In this document: positions 33,298 through 44,253 of the stretch, one piece after another
Layout: the number at the start of each line of letters is the position of its first letter
How positions within the stretch are numbered: position 1 is the first letter of the stretch
DNA from: Astrocystis sublimbata
Taxonomy: Eukaryota > Ascomycota > Sordariomycetes > Xylariales > Xylariaceae
Direction: 5' to 3'
Length of the DNA: 64,000 nt
Assembly (NCBI GenBank): GCA_022453515.1
Contig: JAJNNY010000086.1
Span: 1-64,000 of the forward strand
The notes under the pieces: model-generated
Databases searched by the model: none
Told to the model about the DNA's origin: nothing
The model's input: the letters and a program-made list of their open reading frames with translations, nothing else
Program-made: the position numbers and the translations under genes

Positions 33298-36013
33298 ATG
33301 GACATGGACGACTTCTCCGACGATGACCTCGACACCCTCAACGCCAACGCTCTGCAGGAGCTCGAGAACAACGCCATCCAGCTCACTCAGGCCCAGCTGA
33401 CCACGAGGCGCCCCAACCCTCCCCGGCCCCCCAAGATACTACCGCCCGCGCCCCTCCCCAACCGCAAGCCACCCGCCCCCGCCTACCGCTACGACGACTA
33501 CGACGACGACGACTTTGACGATGCTGTCGTGCTACTTGATGATGTCCACCAGTCGAAGGCTTCTCTGCCCTCCGCACGTCCTCTCGCGCCTACTGCCGCC
33601 AACACGGCCCAGCTTCCCTCGAGAGCCCAGCCGAGGCCGCAACAACAGCAGAATGCCTTCCCCAAACCCGACATTGCCTTTCGACCGCCTGCCAAACCCG
33701 CCAACTACGCCGCCGCCGGTCCTCGTGCTCCACAGCAGTACCACCAGCAACAACAGCAGCCACAGCAGCAACATCCATACCGAACCCAGGCGCCTCTGCT
33801 GCCCCGTCCTGCTCCCACCGCCTCTGCCAACTACCAGGCCTCGCAGGCCCCGCGACCGACCGGTGGCTCATCCCACGATCTAGCCGCTCTCCAAGCCCAG
33901 ATCCTCGACCTCCAGTCCAAGCTGACCACCCGAGAGGGCGAGATCAGCATCGTGCGAAAGCGGCTGGAGAAGACGCGCGAGGACCACGAGCGCGAGCTGC
34001 GCATCGTCAGGGTCCAGACCGCCGAACAGCTCGCCAAGCAGGAACGCGCCGTCGAGGCCGCCCGCGCTGCCCAGCAGTCCGCCACCACCGAGCTCGAGTT
34101 CACACGGCGCGATTTGAGAGAAGAAGTCGTGCGCGCCAAGCGCCAGGAGGGGCCCGGCACTCCCAAGAAGAACAAGACTGCCAGTACCAAGACATGGGGC
34201 GTCTCGGATGGCTTTGAAGATGTCGAGATGGTTGGCAGCCCCAGCCGGGGCAAGAGAGGCAAAAATGCTGGTCCCGTGGCTGGTTCGGTTGTCGAACCGC
34301 CTGCCAAGCTGCAGAGGACGCCGACTAAGAACAAGCGCAAGCGTCCGGCGCTGGACAGTCCCGCCACGGCTCTAGAGACACATTCGGAGGATGTGGTCAT
34401 GCTGGATGAAGTCGGGGCACCGCAGACTAATGTGCACTTCTCTGGTTATGGGGCGCCCATCGTGCAACACAATAGTCTGCCTTTTGATGTAGGTTTCGGC
34501 CAGCGCTTGCGCCTCTATCGTTCTGCCAACGCTAAACTAACAACCTCGGTCTCAGTACATGAAAGTCATTCTGAACCACAGCTCGGCGCACGGCCGCCCC
34601 CTTACACTCGAGTACCTCTCTCGTTTCCAGCTGAAATCCCGCCCCAACGAAAGCCTGGCTTCGATCCTCCTGCGGAAGCTGAGCACCGCCGGCGACGCTG
34701 CCGACCCGACGCAGCTGCCCATCCAGTTCTGCCTGGAAGTGCTGCGGCTGTGGGATGCCTGCAAGACGGAGAAGCTGGTGCGTTGTCTCTTTTCAGGTCT
34801 CTCCTTTTCTCATTAGGGGGTATTGGAATGAATGTAATATTCGGGACTACGCTAATCTCGATGACAGCTAGCTCCTATCAATGAGCTCTTGTCGCTGGTC
34901 ACGTTGACCCTGCAGCTGCAGACAGTGGCGCTCGCGCCCTACATTGCGCCGACGCTGCTTCCCGTGGCCATGGACTCGTGCTACGACGTGGCCATCCCGC
35001 GCTTCAGCAACCCCCTACCCGGCGAGCCCACGGCGGCCGACTACATCGAATGCCGCGACAACATCGACACCACCAAGATCCTGTCGCTCATGTACCTCAC
35101 GGCCCTGGGTTGCGCGACGGCGCAGCCGACTGTGGGCAGTCTTCTTTCGCCGGACGTGGACTTCTGGAGCAGCGTGCACATGCAGTTCATCCTGGTGTAC
35201 CTTAACCGCAAACAACCAGTCGACGACTTCATCGCGGTGCTGCGGCTGCTGTGTACTTCCGTGTTTGTGGAGTCGATTGGTCCTATCAATCCCGATCGAT
35301 CGCCTGAGGTCATTGCGCAGCTGCTAATTGATCGGATAAGCGTGTATATGACGGATACGTCAAGATGGGATCTCGATCTGAATATGGGGGGTGACGCAGG
35401 AGGAGACGAAGGAGAAGGGGGAGGAGGTGGCGGTGGCGGTGGTACTGGAGCAAGAGCAGGGCTAGAGGCAGAGGCCAAGATCCGAGAGCTCAAGCTCGCA
35501 AGCCTGCAGACGCTTTCGGCGTTTGCGAGAAGTCCGTTCGGCCTCGCACAGCTGGCGGCGCACGACTGGGTCATTCCGCGGCTGGTGACGCTGCTGGGGG
35601 CTTGTATCGACGAGCTTTACGACGGAGACATGCAGTACTCGTCCTATTCCTCCTTTTCCTATTCCCCATTCGAATATTCGCCCTCGCATTCATCCCCGGA
35701 ACACGGCGTGCAGAAAGTCGTGGCGCATACTATGTTCCTGCTGCATATGATTGTCATGGGCGGTAGCGGGAGGCTTTTGAGTGGGGGTGGGTATGTCGAG
35801 GGAGATGGGGATGTGGATGTGGCGCCGATGGATGTGTCGGCCAAGCTGGAAAAGACGACGGGGGCCGCGCAAAAGTATCTTTTGAGTCTGTCGAGGCTTA
35901 ATTTCGCGGATGATTTGGTCAGTGAGGAGACGGCGGAGCTGGCGCATGAGTTGCTTGAGTTGGCGGTTACGAGCGAGGCGGGGGTTGAGTTAGGGGAGTT
36001 CTTTGGGGGTTGA
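33298..36013 (+). CDS. uvsD: DNA-damage checkpoint protein Rad26/UvsD (ATRIP homologue)
   Basis: Three exons (33298-34488, 34556-34777, 34868-36013), all phase 0, 852 residues. The start MDMDDFSDDDLDTLNANALQ is characteristic of fungal UvsD/Rad26, the partner of the ATR-type kinase (UvsB/Rad3) that senses RPA-coated single-stranded DNA. A Pro/Gln-rich linker is followed by a coiled coil (about residues 195-290), the usual dimerisation region. A basic nuclear-signal-like patch KNKRKRP lies near residue 345. The C-terminal two thirds is helical and HEAT-like. Oddities: a run of nine or more Gly (about 35417-35445) and a Ser/Tyr-rich loop (YSSYSSFSYSPFEYSPS). Introns are 67 and 90 bp. Confidence 0.8.
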
Positions 36014-37504
36014 GGTTGAGGAAGAAAATGGAATGGCAATCTTTCATGCGTTTGGGCTGGCGTATGGTTGGGTGGGTGCGGTTTCCGAGGTATGTACTGA
36101 AATAGGATTCAAAAAGATGCAGGTACAAGGGCTGGCTGGGCTGGGCTGGGCTGGGAAGAGAGGGAGTGGAATACCTTATTGGATCTGAGGATTCATGATG
36201 CCGTCAAAGTGTGTAGATAGAACGATGATACCAACCATATTGAGTCTATGATTTCTGCGCACACAAACACACGCATACAAACACACGCATACGCACACAC
36301 GAACTTGCATATACATGTAAAAGATGTGCCTCATGCATTGTCTATCTATCTTGCTCACTCAATTTGGCATAATATCGTTGTCGCGGGAAGGCATGACGAT
36401 ATATCTGTACGTCCTGGGAGGAGGCATCTCATGACCGAAGCATCCGAAAACCATCTCACCTCAGTTTGTTGTCTGACACCAAGATGCTACTCACTCGGTC
36501 ACTTACAGACTCATATCTTGACAACAGCTGCTTCGTGGTACTCAAAATTAAACGAATACCATAGATATATCTGTGATTTTGTAAAGAATAGATAGATATA
36601 TGATGAAGAGAGTATGTTTTCAAAATCAATCTGGGTGTTCGGGTGATTGTGTAGGTGTCAGCCTAGACATACCCTCTGTCATATGCCAAGTTGCCGTCTT
36701 ACCAGCAGTAAGGCTCCAACCACAAAACCCTTGCCCCCAGACGGGACCCCAGGAAATTGCAGTACCGGCTTCCCTGTGCACATCTTTCCTCCGCAAAAAC
36801 ACTGTCATCTATATCTACGACTAGCACTTCGCATATCGCATGTTCCCTGAATTGTCACAGGGCGAGTCAGGACAGCGCTGTGTTGTCATTGTGCAGCAGC
36901 AATATCTAAGGCTACTAGTGCTAGCTAAGGCTAGGTCCCTTATCTCCCTCGAACCATTCCCTGTTGGACGGTAGCGTCATCTACGGCAGCCATTCAGATC
37001 CCTCGACGTTACGCCATTACGCATGAGGTAGGGTTGTTGCTGTATTGCCCGGTAACAGCGCGGGAGGTACGTACCTGAACATCTCCCACAAGCCTCAAGC
37101 CCGAGCCCCAAACCCAGCTGCGAAAAGACTGGGTCCGCGTCTGCCGCCGCAGTGTTTGCAATCTACTGCCTACCTGTGTGCGAGCTTCTTCAATTTTGAC
37201 GCTGTCGTCATATCCGTCCATTGTGTCCATCCCAACCCAACCCACCAACCCGCCGTCTTGAGCCATTGTCTCACTCACCCACGCACACAACCCGCGCCCA
37301 CCTACGCCTCCACGCCTCACACCTCACGCGCACCACCTTTGCGCCTCAGCTGCGTGTCGCTGTCTCTACTCGCCAACTTGGTTGTCGTCGTCGTCGTCGT
37401 TGTCGCGAAAAGAAAACGAACCGCCCCGCGCACTTTTCCGCCCACTCAGACCAGCTCTGACCTGACCTGACCTGACCTGACCAGATCAGATCAAGCCAGA
37501 CGCC
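36014..37504. other. intergenic with simple repeats
   Basis: About 1.5 kb. Simple repeats include GGCTGGGCTGGGCTGGG (36135), ACACACG/ATACAAACACACGC (36258-36300) and CTGAC repeats (37458-37480) just before CDS1. The last 250 bp is a pyrimidine- and CA-rich leader for CDS1. No gene or RNA recognised. Confidence 0.5.
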
Positions 37505-39169
37505 ATGACAAAACCACGTCGTGGGGTCCGCTTCCCCGGCCGCGCCAACGGCGCCGAAGGTAGGAGATCCAGCATGAGCGAGGCCAGCGAGGACGGCTCC
37601 GGCTCGCCCGTGAGATCGAGAAATATGGCCGCGTCGCAACTCGGCAATATCAACGAGGTAGCTTTCTCTTTCTCTCCCCTCCTCTCACCTCCCTCCTCTT
37701 CTGTCGTCGGTAGACTGTCCTGTCTTCCACATCGCATATCGCATCGTCGTTGCCCATAGCCATTCGCTGTCGACATATGAGGGACTAATGACGGGACACG
37801 CACAGAAGCCGAACGATGCCTCATCCAACGCCGCCGCCCCGCCGCAGTCCGACTATGAGAAGAAGAAGGCCAACTTCCTCGTACGCACCTTCTGGACTTT
37901 CGTCATGATCGCCCTCTTCTTCACTGCCCTGTTCTCCGGCCATATCTACATCATCGCCTGCATCACCATCGTCCAGATCGTCTCCTTCAAGGAGGTCATC
38001 GCCATCGCGAGCGTCCCCAGCCGCGCCCGCCAGCTGCGGCCCACCAAGAGCCTCAACTGGTACTGGCTCGTCACCACCATGTACTTTCTCTATGGCGAGT
38101 CCGTCATCTACTACTTTAAGCACATCGTCCTCGTCGACCGCGTCCTGCTGCCCCTCGCCACCCACCACCGTTTCATCAGCTTCATCCTCTACGTCATCGG
38201 CTTCGTCTTCTTCGTCGCCAATCTCCGCGGTGGCCACCTCAAGTTCCAGTTCACCAACTTCGCCTGGACGCACATGGCCCTCTACCTCATCGTCGTCCAG
38301 GCCCACTTCGTCATGAACAACGTCTTCGAGGGCATGATATGGTTCTTCCTGCCCGCCTCCCTCGTCATCTGCAACGACATCTTCGCCTACATCTGCGGCA
38401 TCACCTTCGGCCGCACCCAGCTCATCATGATCAGCCCCAAGAAGACCGTCGAGGGTTTTGTGGGTGCCTGGATCATGACCATCGGCTGGGGCTTCCTGCT
38501 CACCAACGTTCTCATGCGCTCCAAGTACTTCATCTGCCCCGTCAACGACCTCGGCGCCAACGTCTTCACCGGCCTCGAGTGCGACCCCAACCCGGCCTTC
38601 CTGACCCACACCTACACCCTGCCGCACTTCTTCTTCCTGCCCGAGGGCACCAACTTCTCCTTCACCACCCAGCCCATGCAGTTCCACACCATGGTCCTCG
38701 CCTCCTTCGCCTCCCTGATCGCCCCCTTCGGCGGCTTCTTCGCCTCCGGCCTCAAGCGCACCTTCAAGATCAAGGACTTCGGCGACTCCATCCCCGGCCA
38801 CGGCGGCATGACCGACCGCATGGACTGCCAGTTCATTATGGGCTTCTTCGCCTTCATCTACTACCAGACCTTTGTCGCCCAGCACAAGCTCAACTACGGC
38901 AACGTCATGGAGCTCGCCATCACCGGCCTGACCCTCGACGAGCAGATGGAGCTCCTCCGCGGCCTGAGCAAGTACCTCGAGAACCAGGGCGTGCTCGACC
39001 CCTCGGTAAGATGCATTCTCTCTTCGCTTCCTACTTATTCCTCATGATTCTCTGTTCTCATTTCTCGTCACTCTTACTCCTACAAGCTTGAAGATTGGCA
39101 GCATGCTAATAAGATTCCCATCTACAGATCGTCGCCACTATAGACAAAGCCCTATTAGCACGCAGGTAA
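37505..39169 (+). CDS. CDS1: CDP-diacylglycerol synthase (phosphatidate cytidylyltransferase)
   Basis: Exons 37505-37657, 37806-39005 and 39128-39169, all phase 0, 464 residues. It makes CDP-diacylglycerol from phosphatidate and CTP, the precursor of PI, PS and cardiolipin, in the ER. About eight membrane segments follow a hydrophilic N-terminus. The PROSITE-type signature S-G-L-K-R-x4-K-D-F-x-D-x-x-P-G-H-G-G-M-x-D-R is complete near residue 370. The last exon adds only 13 residues (IVATIDKALLARR). Codon use in exon 2 is strongly biased to C-ending codons, typical of highly expressed fungal genes; this produces long antisense frames that are not genes. Length and layout match the family. Confidence 0.95.
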
Positions 39170-40477
39170 AACATGTGGTGCATGTGATTCCCTCTGTCTA
39201 TTCCGATGCTATACCTGTTTCATTATAGATACTTATTCTTGATTTTCATTTGTTGGGGTGGTAATTCTTGGCGACGTTGGGGATGGGAATGGGCAGGTGA
39301 TCACGGTAATTACCCCGGGAATCAGGGATAAGGAGGTATCCCTCCATTTTCCTGTGTAAGAAAAGAAAGGAAAATGGATGAGTGAGAAAGAGAGAAGGGA
39401 TGAGAGAAAGAGAGAGGGAGGGAGATAGAGAGGCGCCACAAAAGGGGTCATGTCATGTCATATATGTTATATGAAGCGCAACAGGAGGGTTGAGGTGACG
39501 AGCGTTTCTTGCGCTTTTGCGCACTTTTTAGGGAAATAGGTAACATGCATGCAATGCAGGAAAATGGGGATCGTGGGAATTGTGAATCCGATCTCTGAAT
39601 CTGAATCTGAATCTGAATCTGAACCTAGGCCCTAAGACCGGAGACTGGAGACCGGAGACCCCTTCGAAGACCTGGAGGGATTCGATAGAGGTGATCAAGA
39701 AGATATTGGAATGATGATTGTTCTTGCTTGAGTTGCCTGAGTGAGTACCTACCTACGTAGGCAGTCTATATGGAACCCCTTACGGCTATTGCCAGGTGAC
39801 TTAGATTCCTCCCATCTACATCCACGTTTTGGCTATGGTGGGATCAATCCAACTCGGTTCAATTCCCAACAACCCGGATATCATTCGCTCTTCCCCTGCT
39901 ATTTGTCTCACGTCGCTTCGTCGACTCGCCATCTCTTAACATATGATTTTCCCCGGGGGCCCATAAACAGCAGCAATAAGCAGAGGGTGGGCAAGTGGCC
40001 GAGTAGGCAGAGCTCACCCGATACCGTCAACTTCATTCTCAAAGGTTTGGGACTCATTGCGAGGACTTCCCTGGCAGCATTTGAGTCTAACGCAGTGTTG
40101 CTTCACTCTTTTCATCAGTTTGCGAATCGCGTTAAAGATAGAGGTTGACTAGAATGTTGATTCGATGGCGCTCTGTCAAACAATCAGCGACGTGACTGAA
40201 TTCGTCACCATCATGGACTCCAGCCTGCATAAATCTTTTCGTTTGTCTGCGTCAATTATACACTAGACATGCAAGTAGCCGACAGGCAGTGCTACACGGC
40301 AATCTAAATTCATCAGCCCCCAAACCAAACGATGGACTCTTAATTCGTGCGTTTAAAAGGCCTCTCGGTTTCCATTCTTCTGGGCTTTTCTCGGTAGCAT
40401 ACTCGCATCCTCATCTTGAGCACCTTGCAATTTGGCGTTTCTTGCCTCGAGAACGACGAGTCTCGAGTTGACTGATT
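39170..40477. other. intergenic, simple repeats, no gene seen
   Basis: About 1.3 kb with a GA-rich stretch (39360-39435), a TCTGAA tandem repeat (39595-39623), and CTACCTACGTAGG. A 135-codon frame (39741-40148) looks random. Confidence 0.5.
39595..39623 (+). repeat. TCTGAA hexanucleotide repeat
   Basis: About five consecutive copies of TCTGAA downstream of CDS1. Confidence 0.8.
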
Positions 40478-42318
40478 ATGGCAGCTGATCACTCAGAACT
40501 TGAGAATGGCGAGCTATTGTTGAAACACCATGACGATTTCGGAAGCGAGTCTGAAAATGTCAAGCAAACTGGAACACACGAACACTCAGCCGTCGTGAGG
40601 CCCAAGAAGCATTCCCTATCCTTTTTGTTGGCGTGGAAGGGGGACATCCTGAGCTGGTTCGGCAGTTTCGTCTTCTTCGGCGCCATCATCGGCATCCTGC
40701 TATATGCCGATGGGAAGTATGTGTGGCAATTGCAGTTCCCCATCACGCCGAACGCCATCATCGGGCTGTTGTCCACTTTTGCCCAGGTTCTGCTCTTGAA
40801 GCCCGTCAACTCTGCAATTGGACAGGTCAAATGGTTACTTCTGCTCCAAGAACGACCCATCGATGACCTTCGCGCTGTAGACGCGGCGAGTCGAGGAGCA
40901 TACGGAGGCGTGCAGCTTCTGATATCTCGAAAAGGAGGGTGCGAAATCCCCAACTCGTCAATTCAATCCTGTTCCCCTAGGCTTTTTCTTTTCTTCTAGT
41001 GGCTGCAATTTAACAAACATATAGGTGGATAGGGTCGGCCGGAGCCGCCATCGCCATCGTGGCGTTGTCCATGCACACTCTCTTCCAGGAAGCGCTACAC
41101 TACGATGCTGTCTTCATCAACACCACCGACGCCACAATCAACACAGCGCGATACATCAACGGCACCGGTAACATGTTCTTATCCGACAGTCACTATTCTA
41201 GAATTGATCCAGAAGTAAACTCGGCCCCCTACATTGGGCTTTACAGTCCTGTGCAAACTGATTTTGACGCCCCCGTACAGTGCTCCAGTGGTAATTGTAC
41301 CTGGGAGCCGTACGAGACACTGGGTGTGTGTAATAACTGCCAGAATGTCACGAATCGACTTCAAGTTAGCACTGACGACAATGGTACCGCGAGATACAGC
41401 CTTCCCAACGGTTTCTCCCTGCGACAGACGAATGGACTGATGAATATCACTACCTCGATGGACTCTGTGGCTTTCCCAAACAATGGTACCGTGTTCCTCA
41501 ACGTGTTAGCTATCGGTTTAGCCCCTGGCACTATCCCCATTCAAAACCAACCCATAGCAACAGAATGTCTCCTCCAATTCTGCATCCAGACCAAGCGCGC
41601 CTCTTTCGTCAACGGGATCTTACATGATACAGTCATATCAAGCTGGACAAACGAAAGCCAGCTTTTGTCCGACGCGGGCGCGTTTTCTGGCCCTATGGCC
41701 CTGCGCTCACCGCAGACAGGAACAGACTTCGTCGCTCCGTTCCACGCCTGGCTTTCACTCCAAATATGGTTGTATCCTCTCTTTGAAGTCGACGCAACAT
41801 GGGATAACCAATCAGTATCGGTTTATGATGAGCAGGATAATGCCGTGCGAGCATATGCGTTCACACCCACTTTTTCCACGCCCATCTCACAAGCAATTTA
41901 TGAAGCCATGAATACGTCATCAAACGGGTTTCAGTACAAGATGGATAACTTCGCCAACATCCTATCTCAAAGCTTCCGTACCATCAAGTACCAGCCGCCT
42001 CCGACGCGGGGGTTCGCCTTCACACCGGATCGCCAAGCCAGAGTCGTGTGGCAGTGGCTGATCCTGCCGATCTTCGAGCTCTTCGCGAGTCTGGTGTTGC
42101 TAGTTGCTGTGATCATCGAAACGAGAAGGCGAGGCATGGTGCCGTGGGGAAATAATGCCCTCGCGTATATTTTTCATGGCCTCGATGAGCGGCCTACTGG
42201 TCGAGAACATGACGAAAGTCAGGTCGATATGAAGCAGATGGCCCGGGACATGCGGGTGCAGTTCCAGCCTCGGAAAGATGGAGGCCACTTGGTTCTTTCT
42301 AGTCATCTAAGCAAATAA
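40478..42318 (+). CDS. DUF3176 membrane protein
   Basis: Exon 1 (40478-40938) and exon 2 (41025-42318), 86-bp intron (GTGCGA..TATAG), 584 residues. The block W-K-G-D-I-L-S-W-F-G-S-F-V-F-F-G-A-I-I-G-I-L (residues 53-74), the following LLSTFAQVLLLKPVNSAIGQVKW and the TM after the splice identify DUF3176, a fungal family of four-span proteins. The large loop between TM3 and TM4 is rich in N-glycosylation sites (INTTDATIN, NGT, NCT, NVT) with paired Cys (CSSGNCTWEPYETLGVCNNC), so it should be extracytoplasmic. The last span is ILPIFELFASLVLLVAVI. No molecular role is known; the family is large in Pezizomycotina. Confidence 0.85.
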
Positions 42319-43332
42319 TAAAAAAATGTCTAGGTGTGTAGAGAAGGTTGGATATAGATGACCTCGGGAGGGTATTGGCGGGTTTGATATAACTGGTGGT
42401 GATATTTTCAAGGATAGACGGAGCTCTCCGGGCCTGGCGCGGATCATCTAGATCTTGGCACCGACTCGGAGGTGAGAGGGCATATTAATAGACGTTCTGA
42501 TCAATATCCCCCCTGTTCTCAAGACGGCTAGGTAAACCAAAAATGGAATTATACAGACCTACATGTCATGATTTATGCCTGAATTCGATCCGGAGCTCAG
42601 CCATTGACCGGTAGTGAGAGAGAGCTACTCAAGGTTAGTGAGCTGGCTGCATCCTGGCGCGATACGTGACTTATGCATTCGCAAATGGTAATTGACATAA
42701 GAATTGGTCTTCAATTTATAACATTGGAATATGTATGATGGAGTACCTAATCCAAATATGAAGGCTTACAATAAAATAGACTCGCTTGATTCGACAATAA
42801 TGTATGTATTTCATTCGGCTCACTGTATAGACAACCTGCCCGCATACTGTAGATCGGCTGCACCTCATGTTCTGGCGGTTCATACTAGTATGCATCCCAA
42901 ACGTTAACATCCGAGGACATCCACAAAACGAAAAGACGCTAACTCGGCGCTACAGCTGTAGCTACGTGAGTCCTACGTCTACCGGTGTTCGGACGATCAG
43001 CCACTTAGCAATATTGTTTTGGTAAGGCGTAAGCTAGATACTTACGATAAGGCCGTAGCTGCGTTATACTGCCCACCGCTAACTCGTGTCACACAGCCGA
43101 GACAGCGCAGTAATTGAGTGTGTCCGTCAGCCGGAACGGAGATGCTTAGACTGCCCCTCCTCCCCCTTTGCGGCGTTCCTTGGCGACTCAGATAGCAGCG
43201 AAGGAATGGGCGCGGGAAATACTAATGACAAAAAATAAATTAACAAGAATACCGACACCTGCATGCGTTGAATAATAGTAGTACACTAATCCGGTCTCAA
43301 TTCCTTCGACCTTGTTTCGCAGACATTGCCCA
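42319..43332. other. intergenic, no gene seen
   Basis: About 1 kb of AT-rich sequence between the DUF3176 gene and the carbonic anhydrase. No repeat or RNA recognised. Confidence 0.5.
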
Positions 43333-44253
43333 ATGATAGGCCGGACGATCGGAGCGAGGGTGGGCTGCCGTTTTCTGCGCTCCTCCTCCGCATGCGACAA
43401 ACGGACCCTCATCACCACCCTCAACACCACCCTCAACACCCTCAACACCCCAACATCTGCATATCCGTCCCCACCGCGATCCTACTGCAGCAGCCATCCG
43501 AGCAACAGCAGTTCTTCCGGACCCAAACCCAGCGCCAACAACCACAACAACCACAACGACAGCAACAACAACATAATCTCGCGCGACATGGCGTCCCAGG
43601 ACATCTCCAAATACCTACAGCAGACGCACGACCGGCTGTTCGACCACAACCGAAAATGGGCCGCCGAGCAATCCCAGAAAGACCCCGAGTTCTTCTCCAA
43701 GCTGCAAGCGGGCCAGGCGCCCGAATACCTGTGGATCGGCTGCAGCGACTCGCGGATCCCAGCCGAGCAGATCTCGGGGCTCGGGCCAGGCGAGGCCTTC
43801 ATCCACCGCAACATCGCCAACCTCGTGGTGTCGACGGACCTGAACGTGATGAGCGTGATCGAGTACGCCGTGTGCCACCTGCACGTCAAGCACATCATCG
43901 TATGCGGGCACTACGGGTGCGGGGGTGTGAAGGCGGCGATGACGCCGAAGGATTTGGGTTTGTTGAACCCGTGGCTGCGCAACATCCGCGACGTCTACAG
44001 GCTTCATGAGACGGAGCTCGATGCGATTAAGTGTGAGGATGCGCGGTATAACCGCCTTGTCGAGCTCACGGTGCGCGAGCAGTGTCGCAATGTCATCAAG
44101 ACGGCTGCCGTGCAGCAGAGCTATGCGAAGAACCAGTACCCCGTGGTGCATGGGTGGGTGTTTGGGTTTGAGGATGGGTTGTTGAAGGATCTCAAGATTG
44201 ATCATAAGGAGATGCTGCATAGCATACAGAAGATCTATAACTTGACTGATTGA
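43333..44253 (+). CDS. beta-carbonic anhydrase, probably mitochondrial
   Basis: 306 residues from ATG 43333 (MIGRTIGARVGCRFLRSSS), with no introns. It converts CO2 to bicarbonate. The catalytic core from residue 86 on (MASQDISKYLQQT) has all zinc ligands: the Cys and Asp of WIGCSDSRIP, and the His and Cys of CGHYGCGGV. HRNIAN and the Phe/Glu of GEAFIHRN are also present. The first 85 residues are a basic, Arg- and Ser-rich presequence plus an Asn/His-rich stretch (NNHNNHNDSNNN), suggesting mitochondrial import. A second ATG at 43588 would give a cytosolic form exactly at the core start, so two forms from one gene are possible. The downstream fold matches fungal beta-CA in length. Confidence 0.92.
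   Translation: MIGRTIGARVGCRFLRSSSACDKRTLITTLNTTLNTLNTPTSAYPSPPRSYCSSHPSNSSSSGPKPSANNHNNHNDSNNNIISRDMASQDISKYLQQTHDRLFDHNRKWAAEQSQKDPEFFSKLQAGQAPEYLWIGCSDSRIPAEQISGLGPGEAFIHRNIANLVVSTDLNVMSVIEYAVCHLHVKHIIVCGHYGCGGVKAAMTPKDLGLLNPWLRNIRDVYRLHETELDAIKCEDARYNRLVELTVREQCRNVIKTAAVQQSYAKNQYPVVHGWVFGFEDGLLKDLKIDHKEMLHSIQKIYNLTD

Noticed and set aside
33383..33871. Several minus-strand frames over uvsD exon 1
   Set aside because: Shadows of the Pro/Gln-rich coding region.
36930..37015. Minus-strand GGTTCGAGGGA with an upstream TGGC motif, tRNA-like
   Set aside because: The acceptor stem pairs at only four positions and no anticodon arm forms.
37821..38885. 354-codon minus-strand frame over CDS1, Asp/Glu/Gly-rich
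   Set aside because: It is the antisense shadow of CDS1, caused by its strong preference for C-ending codons. No domain and no start context.
38339..39091. 250-codon plus-strand frame inside CDS1, Arg/His/Pro-rich
   Set aside because: Frame shadow of the CDS1 exon in the same biased region.
39830..39885. TGGCTATGGTGG ... GGTTCAATTCC, A- and B-box-like
   Set aside because: Spacing is too short and no cloverleaf can be drawn.
39985..40060. GGGCAAGTGGCCGAGTAGGC, similar to the 5' part of a tRNA-Ser/Leu with an A box
   Set aside because: No matching acceptor stem or T-arm with a B box at the right distance.
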